Notes: generated by a model from the sequence alone, not told the origin. A DNA stretch of 64,000 nucleotides from Achromobacter pestifer (GCF_013267355.1 NZ_CP053985.1:3038001-3102000); one strand, 5' to 3'. Shown: positions 9,880 through 19,228, numbered from the stretch's first letter. Translations and numbers: made by a program.

Positions 9880-10302
9880 TCAACCCTTCTGGGTCACAGG
9901 CAGGCTGGCGGCCGACCAGGCGCGCATGCCGCCGTCCAGCGGCACGACGTCGGCAAAGCCCTGGGCGCGCAGCTTGGCGGCGGCGCGGGCCGAATCGCGG
10001 CCATTGTCGCAAACCACGACCAGCGGCTTGTTCTTGGGCAGCGAGGCGGCCTTTTGCTCCAGGTCGGCAGCCGGCACGTTGCGGGCCTGGGCGATGTGGC
10101 CGGCCTGGAACTGCTCGGCGGGGCGCACGTCGACCCAGACGGCCTGGCGCTGGTTGACCATCTGGATGGCCTCGGTCGTGCTCACGGCCGAACCGGTGCG
10201 GCCCTTGCGCAGGGCGGGGATGGCCAGCATGATGCCGGAGATCACGGCAACGGCGACGATGAAGACGTTGTTTTTATCGATCAAGAATTGCAAAAGGTCC
10301 AC
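9880..10302 (-). CDS. Membrane-anchored rhodanese-like protein
   Basis: Single rhodanese (sulfurtransferase) domain tethered by one N-terminal transmembrane helix (about residues 13-30). The active-site loop is VVVCDNGRDSA with Cys98. I chose the GTG at 10302, which has AGGA six bases upstream and starts MDLLQFLIDKN as in homologues; a longer frame to 10410 would put polar low-quality sequence before the membrane helix. It is the first gene of the grxC-secB-gpsA set. The sulfur acceptor is unknown. Confidence 0.88.
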   Translation of the reverse strand: MDLLQFLIDKNNVFIVAVAVISGIMLAIPALRKGRTGSAVSTTEAIQMVNQRQAVWVDVRPAEQFQAGHIAQARNVPAADLEQKAASLPKNKPLVVVCDNGRDSARAAAKLRAQGFADVVPLDGGMRAWSAASLPVTQKG

Positions 10303-10403
10303 GGGGCATCCTGAAGTGCGGCGACTAGCCTGGTATAGGCAAACCCTGATGCGCCGCGCCGCGGAAATGGGCGGGTGCGCCGGGGCAAAATCAAGGGCAA
10401 AAT

Positions 10404-10424
10404 CGCTCAATTATAAAATGAGCG
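10404..10424 (+). promoter_or_regulatory. Probable gpmA promoter with inverted repeat
   Basis: CGCTCA and TGAGCG flank an AT-rich ATTATAAAA stretch that contains a plausible -10 element, 41 bases before gpmA. No clear -35 is seen, so this is tentative. Confidence 0.3.
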
Positions 10425-10464
10425 CATTCTTTCACTTTAACCCGCGTTACAAGCGTCCCAAATC

Positions 10465-11217
10465 ATGCACAAACTCGTTCTGATGCGCCACGGCGAAAGC
10501 CAGTGGAATCTGGAAAACCGCTTCACCGGTTGGACCGACGTCGACCTGACCGAGACCGGCCGCGAACAGGCCCGCAAGGCCGGCGAACTGCTCAAGAAAG
10601 AAGGCTTTACCTTCGACCTGGCCTACTCGTCGCTGCTCAAGCGCGCCATCCGCACCCTGTGGATCGCCCTGGACGCCATGGACGCCATGTACACCCCGGT
10701 CGGCGTGACCTGGCGCCTGAACGAACGCCACTACGGCGCGCTGCAAGGCCTGAACAAGGCGGAAACCGCCGCCAAGTACGGCGACGAGCAGGTGCTGATC
10801 TGGCGCCGCGCCTACGCCATCGCCCCGCTGCCGCTGGCGCTGGACGACGAGCGCCATCCGCGTTTCGACAAGCGCTACGCCAAGGTGCCGGCCGACCAGC
10901 TGCCCGCCACCGAATGCCTGAAGGACACCGTGGAGCGCGTGCTGCCGTTCTGGAACGAATCCATCGCCCCGGCCATCCGCGCCGGCCGCAATGTCCTGAT
11001 CGCCGCCCACGGCAACAGCCTGCGCGCCCTGATCAAGCACCTGGACAACGTTTCGGACGAAGACATCGTCAACCTGAACATTCCCACCGGCCAGCCGCTG
11101 GTGTACGAATTGGATGATGACCTGCGCCCGATCCGCCACTATTATCTCGGCGATGCCGCCGAGATCGAGGCGGCCATGGCTGCGGTGGCAGCCCAGGGCA
11201 AGGCTAAGAAGGACTGA
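10465..11217 (+). CDS. gpmA: 2,3-bisphosphoglycerate-dependent phosphoglycerate mutase
   Basis: Glycolytic and gluconeogenic interconversion of 3- and 2-phosphoglycerate. The 250-residue protein begins with the phosphohistidine motif [10 protein letters not shown] (His9), then [12 protein letters not shown], the [12 protein letters not shown] segment and [13 protein letters not shown], all diagnostic of dPGM. It is divergent from the rhodanese gene and is followed after 7 bases by the EnvC-like gene. Confidence 0.96.
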   Translation: MHKLVLMRHGESQWNLENRFTGWTDVDLTETGREQARKAGELLKKEGFTFDLAYSSLLKRAIRTLWIALDAMDAMYTPVGVTWRLNERHYGALQGLNKAETAAKYGDEQVLIWRRAYAIAPLPLALDDERHPRFDKRYAKVPADQLPATECLKDTVERVLPFWNESIAPAIRAGRNVLIAAHGNSLRALIKHLDNVSDEDIVNLNIPTGQPLVYELDDDLRPIRHYYLGDAAEIEAAMAAVAAQGKAKKD

Positions 11218-11224
11218 TATTCCT

Positions 11225-12844
11225 ATGCGTCGCGCGGCAGGGTTGTTGTTGGCGGTCATGTTGACCGGTGGGGCGCTGTCGGCTCGCGCCGCGCCCAACG
11301 ACCTTGCCGGCCGCCAGTCCGACGCGGAAAAGCAGCAGGCCGCCTTGCGCGACCGCATCGAGAACCTGCAAAAGGATATCGATGACCGCGAGGCCGCCCG
11401 CAAGGAAGCCGCCGACGCGCTCAAGCAGTCCGAGTCGGCCATTTCCAAGATCAACCTGCGCCTGCGGGAGCTGGCCGAGGCTAACCGCCAGGCCCAGGCC
11501 GACCTGACCGGCCTGGAAAAGCAGATTGGCACCCAACAGGTCGTGCTGGCCAAGCGCCGCACCGAACTGGCCGAACAGCTGCGCACCCAGTACACCAGCG
11601 GCGTGTCGCCCTGGACGGCCCTGCTGTCGGGCGATGATCCCCAGGTGCTGGGGCGCAACCTGGGCTATCTGGATTACGTCTCGCGGGCCCGCGCCGACGC
11701 CGTGCAGGCTCTGCGCGAGGACATCGAGCGCCTGGCCGCCCTGCAGGGGCGCGCCGACGCCCGCCGCGCCGAAATCGAAAAAGTCGTGGCCGAAACGTCC
11801 GAGCAGAAGACTGCGCTGGTCGGTCAGCAGAAGGAGCGCGCCACGCTGCTGGCGCAGCTGGAAGGGCAGATCGCCGCCCAGCGCACCGAAGCCAACAAGC
11901 TGGGACGCGACGATCAGCGCCTGTCGCGGCTCATTACCGATCTGGACGCGGCCATCGCCAAGCAGATCGAGGATGCCCGCCGCGCCGAGGAAGCGCGCAA
12001 GCGGGCCGAGGAAGTACGCCGCGCGGAAGAGGCGCGCCGCGCCGCCGAGGAAGCCAAAAAGCGCGCCGACGCCGAGCGCCGCGCCGCCGAGGACGCCCGC
12101 AAGAAGGCCGAGGCCGACCGCAAGCTCGCCGCCGATAACGCCAAGCAGGCCGCCGACAACGCCAAGCGCGAGCGCGACGCCCGTGACGCGCGCGATGCGG
12201 CCCAGGCGCGCGAGCAGGTCGAAGCCGCCTCGCGCCAGAGCCGCGGTCCCGTGGCCGTGGCCGATCCGGATGCCGCCGGCCTGCGTCCGGCCGACCAGAA
12301 GCAGTCCCGCCTGACCACGCCCGAGCCGCCTCAGGCCAAACCCGCGGAACCGCCCAAGAAGGCGGAACCTCCAGAGGAAAAACCCGCTCCAAGCCGTATT
12401 GAGCCCGCTCAGCAGACCCAGACCCAGACCGCGCGCGCCGCGCCGGTGGGCGGCGGCAATGGCTTGCGCCATGGGCTGTCCATGCCGGTGCGCGGCCAGG
12501 TCCAGGGGCGTTTCGGGGTCGACCGTCCGGACGGCGGCGTATGGCGCGGCGTGGTGCTGCGCGCGGCCGAAGGCACGCCGGTCAAGGTGGTGGCCCCCGG
12601 CACGGTGGTCTACGCCGATTGGCTGCGTGGTTTTGGCAACCTCATCATTGTGGATCATGGGCAGCAATACCTGACCGTCTATGCTTACAACCAAAGTCTG
12701 CTCAAACGGGTGGGAGATTCGGTGACGGGTGGCGATACTATCGCTACGGTCGGGGCGACCGGCGGCCAAGTGGAATCCGGCCTATACTTTGAAATTCGCC
12801 ATCGTGGCGCTCCTGTGGATCCGGCACAATGGCTGGCGCAGTAG
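11225..12844 (+). CDS. envC: EnvC-like murein hydrolase activator (degenerate LytM)
   Basis: Periplasmic activator of cell-wall amidases at the division site. A signal peptide (residues 1-23, ending SARAA) is followed by a long coiled coil (about 30-260) and an unusually Ala/Arg/Lys/Glu-rich helix to about 350, a Pro/Lys/Glu linker, and a C-terminal LytM/M23 fold (about 430-539). The zinc ligands of active M23 peptidases are lost: the HxH position reads GLYFEIR and the first His is absent. This is the EnvC pattern, an activator rather than an enzyme. The ATG at 11225 gives the signal peptide. ctpA follows after 59 bases. Confidence 0.88.
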   Translation: MRRAAGLLLAVMLTGGALSARAAPNDLAGRQSDAEKQQAALRDRIENLQKDIDDREAARKEAADALKQSESAISKINLRLRELAEANRQAQADLTGLEKQIGTQQVVLAKRRTELAEQLRTQYTSGVSPWTALLSGDDPQVLGRNLGYLDYVSRARADAVQALREDIERLAALQGRADARRAEIEKVVAETSEQKTALVGQQKERATLLAQLEGQIAAQRTEANKLGRDDQRLSRLITDLDAAIAKQIEDARRAEEARKRAEEVRRAEEARRAAEEAKKRADAERRAAEDARKKAEADRKLAADNAKQAADNAKRERDARDARDAAQAREQVEAASRQSRGPVAVADPDAAGLRPADQKQSRLTTPEPPQAKPAEPPKKAEPPEEKPAPSRIEPAQQTQTQTARAAPVGGGNGLRHGLSMPVRGQVQGRFGVDRPDGGVWRGVVLRAAEGTPVKVVAPGTVVYADWLRGFGNLIIVDHGQQYLTVYAYNQSLLKRVGDSVTGGDTIATVGATGGQVESGLYFEIRHRGAPVDPAQWLAQ

Positions 12845-12903
12845 ATTGATGTCGTTGGTAATTACCAAACCCCATCGGCGAAAACAAAATTCGGGAAGTG
12901 TGC

Positions 12904-14349
12904 ATGGGCACTCGTAAGTTTCGCGGTTTCGGTCTGATTGCCATCGGTGCGGTGGCTGGTGTGTTGCTCAGCGTAGGCGTGACCGCGGTCGCCCAGCGCG
13001 GCAGCCCTCTGCCACTGGACGAACTCAGGCAGCTGAGCAATGTGTTCGCCGCCATCAAGAACAACTACGTCGAGGCCGTCGACGACAAGACCCTGATCGA
13101 CAATGCCATCTCCGGCATGGTGTCGAACCTGGATCCGCACTCGGCCTACCTGGACGCCGACGCCTTCCGCGAAATGCAGACGGCCACGCAAGGCGAATTC
13201 GGCGGCCTGGGCATCGAGGTCGGCGCCGAAGACGGCTTCGTGAAGGTCATCTCCCCGATCGAAGACACGCCTGCCGCCCGAGCCGGCGTGATGGCCGGCG
13301 ACCTCATCATCAAGATCGACGACACGCCCACCAAGGGCATGACGCTCAACGACGCCGTCAAGCTGATGCGCGGCGCGCCCAAGTCGCCGATCACGCTGAC
13401 CATCATGCGCGCCGACCGTCCGCAGCCCATCGTGCTGAAGATCGTGCGCGACATCATCAAGGTGCGCAGCGTGCGCAGCAAGATGCTGGACAACGGCATC
13501 GGCTACGTGCGCATCGCCCAGTTCCAGGAAAAGACCGGCGCCGATCTCGCCAAGCAGCTGAAGGACCTCGGCGCCAAGGAAGCCCCCAAGGGCCTGGTGC
13601 TGGACCTGCGCAACGACCCGGGCGGCTTGCTGACCAGCGCCATCGGCGTGTCCGGCGCGTTCCTGCCGCCCGACTCCGTGGTGGTGACCACCGACGGCCG
13701 CACCCCCGACGCCCGCCACAAGTACCTGGCCACGCCGTCGGAATACGCCCGCGGCGAAAGCAACTACCTGGCCGGCCTGCCGGCCTGGACCAAGACCGTG
13801 CCGATGGTGGTGCTGGTGAACGTGGGCTCCGCCTCGGCCTCCGAGATCGTGGCCGGCGCGCTGCAGGACCACAAGCGCGCCAAGGTTCTGGGCAACCGCA
13901 CTTTCGGCAAGGGCTCGGTGCAGGTGATCCTGCCGCTGTCCGAAACCACCGCGGTCAAGCTCACCACCTCGCGCTATTTCACGCCTAGCGGCCGCTCCAT
14001 CCAGGCTACCGGCATCGAGCCTGACTACGTCGTTGCCGACACGGCCGAAGGCGACCTGTTCCGCCTGCCGCGCGAAGCCGACCTGCAGCGTCACCTGTCC
14101 AACCAGCAGACCGCCAACGAAGTGAAGTCCAGCGCCGGCGAAGACAACGTCGACGTTCCGACCAAGGTGTTCGAATTCGGCGGCAAGGACGACTTCCAGC
14201 TGCAGCAGGCCCTGAACGTGCTGGCCGGCAAGCCGGTGCAGAAGGGTTCGGCCCGGGCCCAGGCCAAGGCCGATTCCAAGGCCGGCGGCGGCACGCCCCA
14301 GCGCATGAAGATCACGCCGACCGGAGTCGAGCCCAGCAAGGACAAATGA
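12904..14349 (+). CDS. ctpA: C-terminal processing peptidase (S41)
   Basis: Periplasmic tail-specific serine protease. A signal/anchor segment lies at about residues 8-30, then the DPHSAYLD motif, a PDZ domain (about 95-170) and the S41 catalytic domain, with the nucleophile in GSASASE (about 310-315) and the general-base lysine in FGKGSVQ (about 337). Length 481 is usual. I use the ATG at 12904, five bases after GGGAAG; the GTG at 12898 would overlap that site. The 3' end overlaps the next gene by 4 bases (ATGA), implying translational coupling. Confidence 0.94.
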   Translation: MGTRKFRGFGLIAIGAVAGVLLSVGVTAVAQRGSPLPLDELRQLSNVFAAIKNNYVEAVDDKTLIDNAISGMVSNLDPHSAYLDADAFREMQTATQGEFGGLGIEVGAEDGFVKVISPIEDTPAARAGVMAGDLIIKIDDTPTKGMTLNDAVKLMRGAPKSPITLTIMRADRPQPIVLKIVRDIIKVRSVRSKMLDNGIGYVRIAQFQEKTGADLAKQLKDLGAKEAPKGLVLDLRNDPGGLLTSAIGVSGAFLPPDSVVVTTDGRTPDARHKYLATPSEYARGESNYLAGLPAWTKTVPMVVLVNVGSASASEIVAGALQDHKRAKVLGNRTFGKGSVQVILPLSETTAVKLTTSRYFTPSGRSIQATGIEPDYVVADTAEGDLFRLPREADLQRHLSNQQTANEVKSSAGEDNVDVPTKVFEFGGKDDFQLQQALNVLAGKPVQKGSARAQAKADSKAGGGTPQRMKITPTGVEPSKDK

Positions 14350-15101
14350 ACGACGAGCAACTGCTGCGCTACGCCCGCCACATCCTGCTCGACGAGCTGG
14401 GAATAGAAGGGCAGGAAAAACTGCTGGCGGCGCGTGTGCTCATCGTGGGGGCGGGCGGACTGGGTTCCCCCGCCGCGCTCTACCTGGCCACCGCCGGCGT
14501 GGGCGACATCACCCTGGCCGACGACGACGTCGTCGAGCTGAGCAACCTCCAACGCCAGATCCTGCACACCGCCGCCAGCGTCGGCCGCCACAAGGCCGAG
14601 TCCGGACGCGACATGCTGGCGGCGTTCAATCCGCAGACCCGGGTCCATGCCCGCGTCGAACGGCTGGAAGGCCAGGCCCTGTCCGACGCCGTCGCGCAGG
14701 CGGACCTGGTGCTGGACTGCACCGACAACTTCGCCACCCGCCACGCCATCAACCGCGCCTGCGTGCAGCACCGCAAGCCGCTGGTGTCGGGCGCTGCGAT
14801 CCGCTTCGACGGCCAGGTCAGCGTCTATGACCTGCGCGACGACAACGCGCCCTGTTACCACTGCCTGTTTCCCGAAGGCGACGACGTCGAGCAAGCCAAT
14901 TGCGCCACGATGGGCGTGTTCGCGCCGGTCGTCGGCATCATCGGCAGCATGCAGGCGGCAGAAGCCCTCAAGCTGCTGTCCGGCGTGGGCGAAAGCCTGT
15001 CCGGCCGCCTGCTCTGGCTGGACGTGCGCACCATGCAATGGCGCAGCGTCAACGTCCAGCGCGACCCCGAATGCGCGGTCTGCGGGCATCGCGGGCACTG
15101 A
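14346..15101 (+). CDS. moeB: MoeB/ThiF family adenylyltransferase
   Basis: E1-like enzyme that adenylates the C-terminal glycine of a small sulfur carrier (MoaD or ThiS). The 251-residue product has the ATP motif GAGGLGSPAALYLA (residues 38-51), the Asp-containing ADDDVVELSNLQRQ and DCTDNF, and two zinc-binding CxxC pairs (CYHC and CAVC). Closest in length and motifs to MoeB/HesA. It overlaps ctpA by 4 bases. Whether it serves molybdopterin or thiamine synthesis cannot be told from the neighbours. Confidence 0.88.
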   Translation: MNDEQLLRYARHILLDELGIEGQEKLLAARVLIVGAGGLGSPAALYLATAGVGDITLADDDVVELSNLQRQILHTAASVGRHKAESGRDMLAAFNPQTRVHARVERLEGQALSDAVAQADLVLDCTDNFATRHAINRACVQHRKPLVSGAAIRFDGQVSVYDLRDDNAPCYHCLFPEGDDVEQANCATMGVFAPVVGIIGSMQAAEALKLLSGVGESLSGRLLWLDVRTMQWRSVNVQRDPECAVCGHRGH

Positions 15102-15208
15102 TTCCCTGCCCGGGATTGGCCCCGCGGACAATATTAAAGGCTTGAAATACCTGCTATAACGCCAGCCAGCCTACCCGAAATTGGGTAGACGGCCTGGGAC
15201 GTGACCGC

Positions 15209-16396
15209 GTGGATACAGCACTGAAGTTCAGTTTGCCCAAATGGCGCCTGACGCGTTGGCTGACGCATTCCGGGCACGATACCCCTGCGGACATCCGCTC
15301 GGCCCTGATCGCCAGCTTGTTCGGCACGCTGCCCATTTTTGCCGGCGGCGTCATCAACACGCTGATGATCTCCGGCGTGGTCGCCTGGCGCCGCCCAGAG
15401 CCGCTGTATCTGTCCTGGCTGGCAATGGAGGTGGTGCTGGCGCTGATCCGCGTCCTGATCCTGCGGTCCGCCTTGCGCGCCGCGCCCAAGGGCGGCAATA
15501 CCCATACCGACATCTACATCCTGCTGGCGCTGCTGTGGGCGTTCAGCGTGGGCTATGGCGTCTTCGTCACCTTCCTCAACGGCGACTGGCTGGCCGCCAC
15601 CCTGGCCGGGGTCTCTTGCGGCGCCATGGCCGGCGGCATCTGCTTCCGGAACTATGGCGCGCCGCGGCTGGTCGGCGCCATGATCTTCCTGAGCCTGGGG
15701 CCGATGTGCCTGGGCGCGGCCTTCACCGGCGAATACGTCACGGCCATCGTCTTCATCCAGATCCCGTTCTATCTGGTCAGCATGAGCGTCGCCTCGCACC
15801 GGCTCAACCGCATCCTGGTGTCCACCATGCTTGCCGAGCGCGCCAGCGAGCGCCGCGCCAGCGAAGACGCGCTGACCGGCCTGGCCAACCGCGCCGGCCT
15901 GCAGGCCGCGCTGGAGCGCGTCTGCACCAGCGCGCGCGGCCAGGACAGCTCGGCCGCGCTGCTGTACATGGACATGGACGACTTCAAGCTCATCAACGAC
16001 ACCTACGGCCATGCGGCCGGCGACCAGGTGCTGATGACCATCGCCCAGCGCATGCGCTCCATGCTGCGGGTGGACGATGTGGCCGCGCGCATCGGCGGCG
16101 ACGAATTCATCGTGCTGGTGACCGGCATCGACGCTACCGCCGCCCTGCGGCTGGGCGAACACCTGCTGCATGACGCCTCCCAGCCGATCACCTTGGCGGA
16201 CGGCACGCGGGTCAGCGTAGGCCTGTCCATCGGTATTTCCATCGTGTCCGGCGCCAATCGCAGCCCGGAAGCGGCCATGCATTCCGCCGATGCCGCCCTC
16301 TACCGCGCCAAGGCGCAGGGCGGCCGCTGCTGCGCCGTGGCGGGGGCCGACGAGGCCGAGAAGACCGTGCCGGACGGCGAGCCCGTCGTCGCCTGA
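15209..16396 (+). CDS. Membrane diguanylate cyclase
   Basis: Makes cyclic di-GMP from GTP. The N-terminal half (about residues 30-200) contains five or six predicted transmembrane helices, and the C-terminal half is a GGDEF domain with the intact active site RIGGDEF near residue 296 and an allosteric I-site RVDD exactly five residues before GGDEF, so product inhibition is expected. The start is a GTG after a weak TGGGA. A small inverted repeat CTACCC-6-GGGTAG lies at 15171-15188 just upstream. The sensed signal is unknown. Confidence 0.9.
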   Translation: MDTALKFSLPKWRLTRWLTHSGHDTPADIRSALIASLFGTLPIFAGGVINTLMISGVVAWRRPEPLYLSWLAMEVVLALIRVLILRSALRAAPKGGNTHTDIYILLALLWAFSVGYGVFVTFLNGDWLAATLAGVSCGAMAGGICFRNYGAPRLVGAMIFLSLGPMCLGAAFTGEYVTAIVFIQIPFYLVSMSVASHRLNRILVSTMLAERASERRASEDALTGLANRAGLQAALERVCTSARGQDSSAALLYMDMDDFKLINDTYGHAAGDQVLMTIAQRMRSMLRVDDVAARIGGDEFIVLVTGIDATAALRLGEHLLHDASQPITLADGTRVSVGLSIGISIVSGANRSPEAAMHSADAALYRAKAQGGRCCAVAGADEAEKTVPDGEPVVA

Positions 16397-16459
16397 GCTG
16401 CGCCGCCCGCGGCGGTCCCCCGAGCCTGAACCACATCACCTACGGCCTGCTTCCGAAAA

Positions 16460-16472
16460 GTTATCAGATAAC
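16460..16472. promoter_or_regulatory. Palindromic operator before FadR-type gene
   Basis: GTTATC-A-GATAAC is a perfect 13-bp palindrome at the -35 position of the promoter of the following gene. FadR-type GntR regulators bind short palindromes of this form and usually repress themselves, so autoregulation is inferred. Confidence 0.6.
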
Positions 16473-16486
16473 CTGAAAAGTATGCC

Positions 16487-16492
16487 TATAAT
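16487..16492 (+). promoter_or_regulatory. -10 element TATAAT, leaderless start
   Basis: A perfect TATAAT ends only 6 bases before the ATG at 16499, so transcription would begin at or next to the start codon. No Shine-Dalgarno fits in between. This predicts a leaderless mRNA for the regulator and its co-transcribed oxidase. Confidence 0.5.
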
Positions 16493-16498
16493 GCTCAG

Positions 16499-17218
16499 AT
16501 GTTGACCAAGAGCCTCACCCTGACCGAACAGGTCGCCCGCCAGATCGCCGCTGACATCGCCGCAGGCGCCTATCCCGTTGGCGCCAAGCTGCCTGCGGGC
16601 CGCGTGCTGGCCGAGCAATACGGCGTCAGCGCCGCGGTCATCCGCGAGGCCACCGAACGCCTGCGTGCGCAGGGCCTGATCCAGAGCCGGCAGGGTTCCG
16701 GCAGCACCGTGCTGTCGCGCACCGGCGCGCAGGGCTTCCAGCTATCCGCCGGGATCGCCGTGGACCGCAAGCAGCTGGCCGGCGTCTACGAACTGCGCAT
16801 GGAGCTGGAAGGCGGGGCGGCCGCGCTGGCCGCGCTGCGGCGCGACGAGGCAGACCTGGCCGCGATGGCGCGCGCCCTGGCCGACCTGGAATCCCATCTG
16901 GAAGATCCGGAGCAGGGGGTGGAACACGACATCGCCTTCCACCGCGCCATTGCCGCCGCCACGCACAACAGCTGCTACCAGGATCTGCTGCAGTACCTGA
17001 ACCTGCAACTCAGGCTGGCTGTCAGCACCGCGCGCAGCAACAGCCGCCGCCAGGCCGGCCTGACGGCCGCCGTGCACCAGGAACACGTGGCCGTGTTCGA
17101 GGCCATCCGCGAACGCGATCCCGAACGGGCGCGACAGGCCGCCGCCCGTCATTTGCAACAGGCGGCCAGCCGCCTGCAACTCGATCACCTCTCTCCCGCC
17201 GCAAGGCAGACATCATGA
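16499..17218 (+). CDS. GntR family regulator, FadR/FCD type
   Basis: Metabolite-responsive DNA-binding repressor or activator. Residues about 5-72 form the GntR winged helix (EQVARQIAADI ... LAEQYGVSAAVIREA ... QSRQGSGSTVL), and the rest is an all-helical FCD ligand domain with its metal-binding His and Asp residues in HDIAFHRAI and the later helix. The downstream gene begins inside its stop codon (ATGA overlap), so it very likely controls the FAD-dependent oxidase and a 2-hydroxyacid-like effector. A perfect palindrome lies 27 bases upstream. Confidence 0.9.
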   Translation: MLTKSLTLTEQVARQIAADIAAGAYPVGAKLPAGRVLAEQYGVSAAVIREATERLRAQGLIQSRQGSGSTVLSRTGAQGFQLSAGIAVDRKQLAGVYELRMELEGGAAALAALRRDEADLAAMARALADLESHLEDPEQGVEHDIAFHRAIAAATHNSCYQDLLQYLNLQLRLAVSTARSNSRRQAGLTAAVHQEHVAVFEAIRERDPERARQAAARHLQQAASRLQLDHLSPAARQTS

Positions 17219-18627
17219 GCGCATCCGACTTTACGCAACGCCTGGTCCAGGCACTGGGCCCCGATACCGTCATCACCGCCGAGGCCGACATCGCGCCTTG
17301 GCTGTCCGACTGGCGCGGCCTGTACAAAGGCAACGCGCAAGCGGTGGTGCGCCCGCGCACGACCGCCGAGGTCGCCACCTGCCTGGCGCTATGCCAGGAG
17401 GCAGGCGTGCCGGTGGTGCCGCGCGGCGGCAACACCGGCCTGTGCGGCGGCGCCACGCCGGACGCGGCCGCGGGCAACGTGGTGCTGAGCCTGGACCGCA
17501 TGAACGCCGTGCGCTCCATCGACACCATCGCCAACACCATGGTGGCCGAGGCGGGCGCGATCCTGGGCAATCTGCGCCGCGCCGCGCAGGACGCGGGCCG
17601 CCTGTTGCCGCTGAGCCTGGCGGCGGAAGACTCGAGCCAGATCGGCGGCAACGTCGCCACCAACGCCGGCGGCGTGAACGTGGTGCGCTACGGCATGGCG
17701 CGCGAACTGGTGCTGGGCCTGGAGGCCGTGCTGCCCACGGGCGAGATCTTCCATGGCCTGCGCACGCTGCGCAAGGACAACACCGGCTACGACCTCAAGC
17801 AATTGCTGATCGGTTCCGAAGGCACGCTGGGCGTCATCACCGCCGTCGCCTTGCGCCTGTTCCCGCGCACCGACGTGCGCTCGGTGGTGCTGGCCGCCGT
17901 GGAGTCGCCGGCGCAGGCCCTGCAACTGTTCGAGATCCTGTTCGAACAATGCGGCGCGCGCCTGCAGGCGTTCGAGTACTTCTCGGGCGATTGCCTGGAT
18001 CTGGTGCTGGCGCATGCCGCAGGCGTGCAGGAACCCTTTGATCAGCGCTATCCGGCCTATGTGCTCGTGGAGTTGGCGGACACCGCCGACGAGACGGCGC
18101 TCAACGGCCTGCTTGAAAACGTGATCGGCACGGCGCTGGAGCGCGGCCTGTGCCTGGATGCAGCCGTGTCGGCATCGCTGGCGCAGTTGCAGGCGCTGTG
18201 GAAGCTGCGCGAGGAAATCTCCGAAGCGCAGCGCGCCGACGGCCCGCACCTGAAGCACGACGTGTCGCTGCCGATCGAATGCATCCCCGACTTCATGGAA
18301 TCCGCCGAGGCACGCGTGCGCGCGCTGTACCCGGACCTCCGCCCCTTCATCTTCGGCCACTTCGGCGACGGCAACCTGCACTACAACCTGTCGCGCCCGG
18401 CCGGCGCCGACCGCGACTGGGTGGCGGTGCATGGGGCGGCGATCACGGATGCGGTGCTGGACGAGGTCAATCGCTATGGCGGGAGCATTTCCGCGGAACA
18501 TGGGATTGGGCAGTTGAAGCGGGACCATTTCCTGCATAGCAAGGATGCGCTGGAGTTGCGGTTGATGCGGGAAATCAAGGCTGTGTTGGATCCTGCGGGG
18601 ATTATGAATCCTGGGAAGTTGCTGTAG
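17215..18627 (+). CDS. FAD-binding 2-hydroxyacid oxidase/dehydrogenase (GlcD-like)
   Basis: Flavoprotein of the GlcD / D-2-hydroxyglutarate / D-lactate dehydrogenase family (470 residues). The PP-loop FAD-binding region shows PRGGNTGLCGGATP at about residues 68-81 and SQIGGNVATNAGG at about 142-154; the C-terminal cap has HFGDGNLHYN and SAEHGIGQLKR, the substrate/metal motifs of this family. Translationally coupled to the FadR-type regulator. The exact hydroxyacid is not deducible. The last 150 bases use visibly less GC-rich codons than the rest. Confidence 0.88.
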   Translation: MSASDFTQRLVQALGPDTVITAEADIAPWLSDWRGLYKGNAQAVVRPRTTAEVATCLALCQEAGVPVVPRGGNTGLCGGATPDAAAGNVVLSLDRMNAVRSIDTIANTMVAEAGAILGNLRRAAQDAGRLLPLSLAAEDSSQIGGNVATNAGGVNVVRYGMARELVLGLEAVLPTGEIFHGLRTLRKDNTGYDLKQLLIGSEGTLGVITAVALRLFPRTDVRSVVLAAVESPAQALQLFEILFEQCGARLQAFEYFSGDCLDLVLAHAAGVQEPFDQRYPAYVLVELADTADETALNGLLENVIGTALERGLCLDAAVSASLAQLQALWKLREEISEAQRADGPHLKHDVSLPIECIPDFMESAEARVRALYPDLRPFIFGHFGDGNLHYNLSRPAGADRDWVAVHGAAITDAVLDEVNRYGGSISAEHGIGQLKRDHFLHSKDALELRLMREIKAVLDPAGIMNPGKLL

Positions 18628-18678
18628 TTGGCTTCGTGGGCTTGTCAGTCAGCGTGACTGAACGAAGCTTCGTAGGCC

Positions 18679-18842
18679 GCACGGCGGCGCTGGCGGTGTG
18701 GCGGCGAGCGCCCACGATTGCGGTCCGGAGCCTTCGATCCGGACTGCCCCGTTGTCATCCTCGTCCAGGCCTTCGGCCTTCCCTACGGATTCCCTCGGGC
18801 GCATCGAGGTTGCTCGCCGCCACACCGCCAGCGCCGCCGTGC
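18679..18842 (+). repeat. 164-bp hairpin repeat element, copy 1
   Basis: A perfect 31-bp inverted repeat (18679-18709 with 18812-18842) encloses a 102-base core. The core starts at element position 37 with CGATTGCGGTCCGGAG and is about 85% like the core of copy 2. The outermost 8 bases of the arms (GCACGGCG) are the same in both copies, but the rest of the arms differ while staying self-complementary. Confidence 0.85.
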
Positions 18843-18904
18843 TACCTGCGTCTTGGCCTGTTGCGTCGCTAGAGCCGTGTTCAGTGGCGAGTCTTGCGGA
18901 GCCC

Positions 18905-18938
18905 GCTCATTACGGCCGCCCGGGCGGCCGTAATGAGC
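18905..18938. repeat. 34-bp perfect palindrome
   Basis: GCTCATTACGGCCGCCC followed at once by its exact reverse complement, with no loop bases. As DNA it could extrude a cruciform; as RNA it would be a very stable stem. It has no U-tract and no flanking gene end nearby. Confidence 0.8.
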
Positions 18939-19108
18939 ATACGCGCTTGCGTGCGTCGTGATGGGTGCGCTGGCGCGAATGCGGCGAGTGGTTTGCTGGT
19001 GGTTGTCGCCGTTTTGGGGGAGGGGCGGTGATGGGCGGCGCGCGTTGGGCAGAATCTTGCGCACGCAGATCCTCTCGCGCGCGCCGCCCATCCGGCGGCG
19101 GAGTTGAA

Positions 19109-19228
19109 ATGACGATGGCCGTATACGCCACACTCGTGGACAGACTCGCATGCGCATCACCGATCGCACGACTTGAACTCATCTCCATCATCGCGCAGCG
19201 TCATCACTTGACGCCAGACACCGCGTAA
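19109..19228 (+). CDS. Possible 39-residue small protein
   Basis: Starts MTMAVYATLVDRL and ends at TAA 19226-19228. A GGAG lies 6 bases before the ATG, which is the main reason to list it. The peptide has a mixed amphipathic composition (RLELISIIAQRHH) and no motif I recognise. A 16-bp GC hairpin begins immediately after the stop. It sits between the two hairpin repeat copies. It may equally be chance. Confidence 0.3.
   Translation: MTMAVYATLVDRLACASPIARLELISIIAQRHHLTPDTA

Noticed and set aside
10303..10410. Longer N terminus for the rhodanese-like protein (176 residues)
   Set aside because: The extra residues are polar and unlike homologues, while the GTG at 10302 has a good ribosome site directly before the membrane helix.
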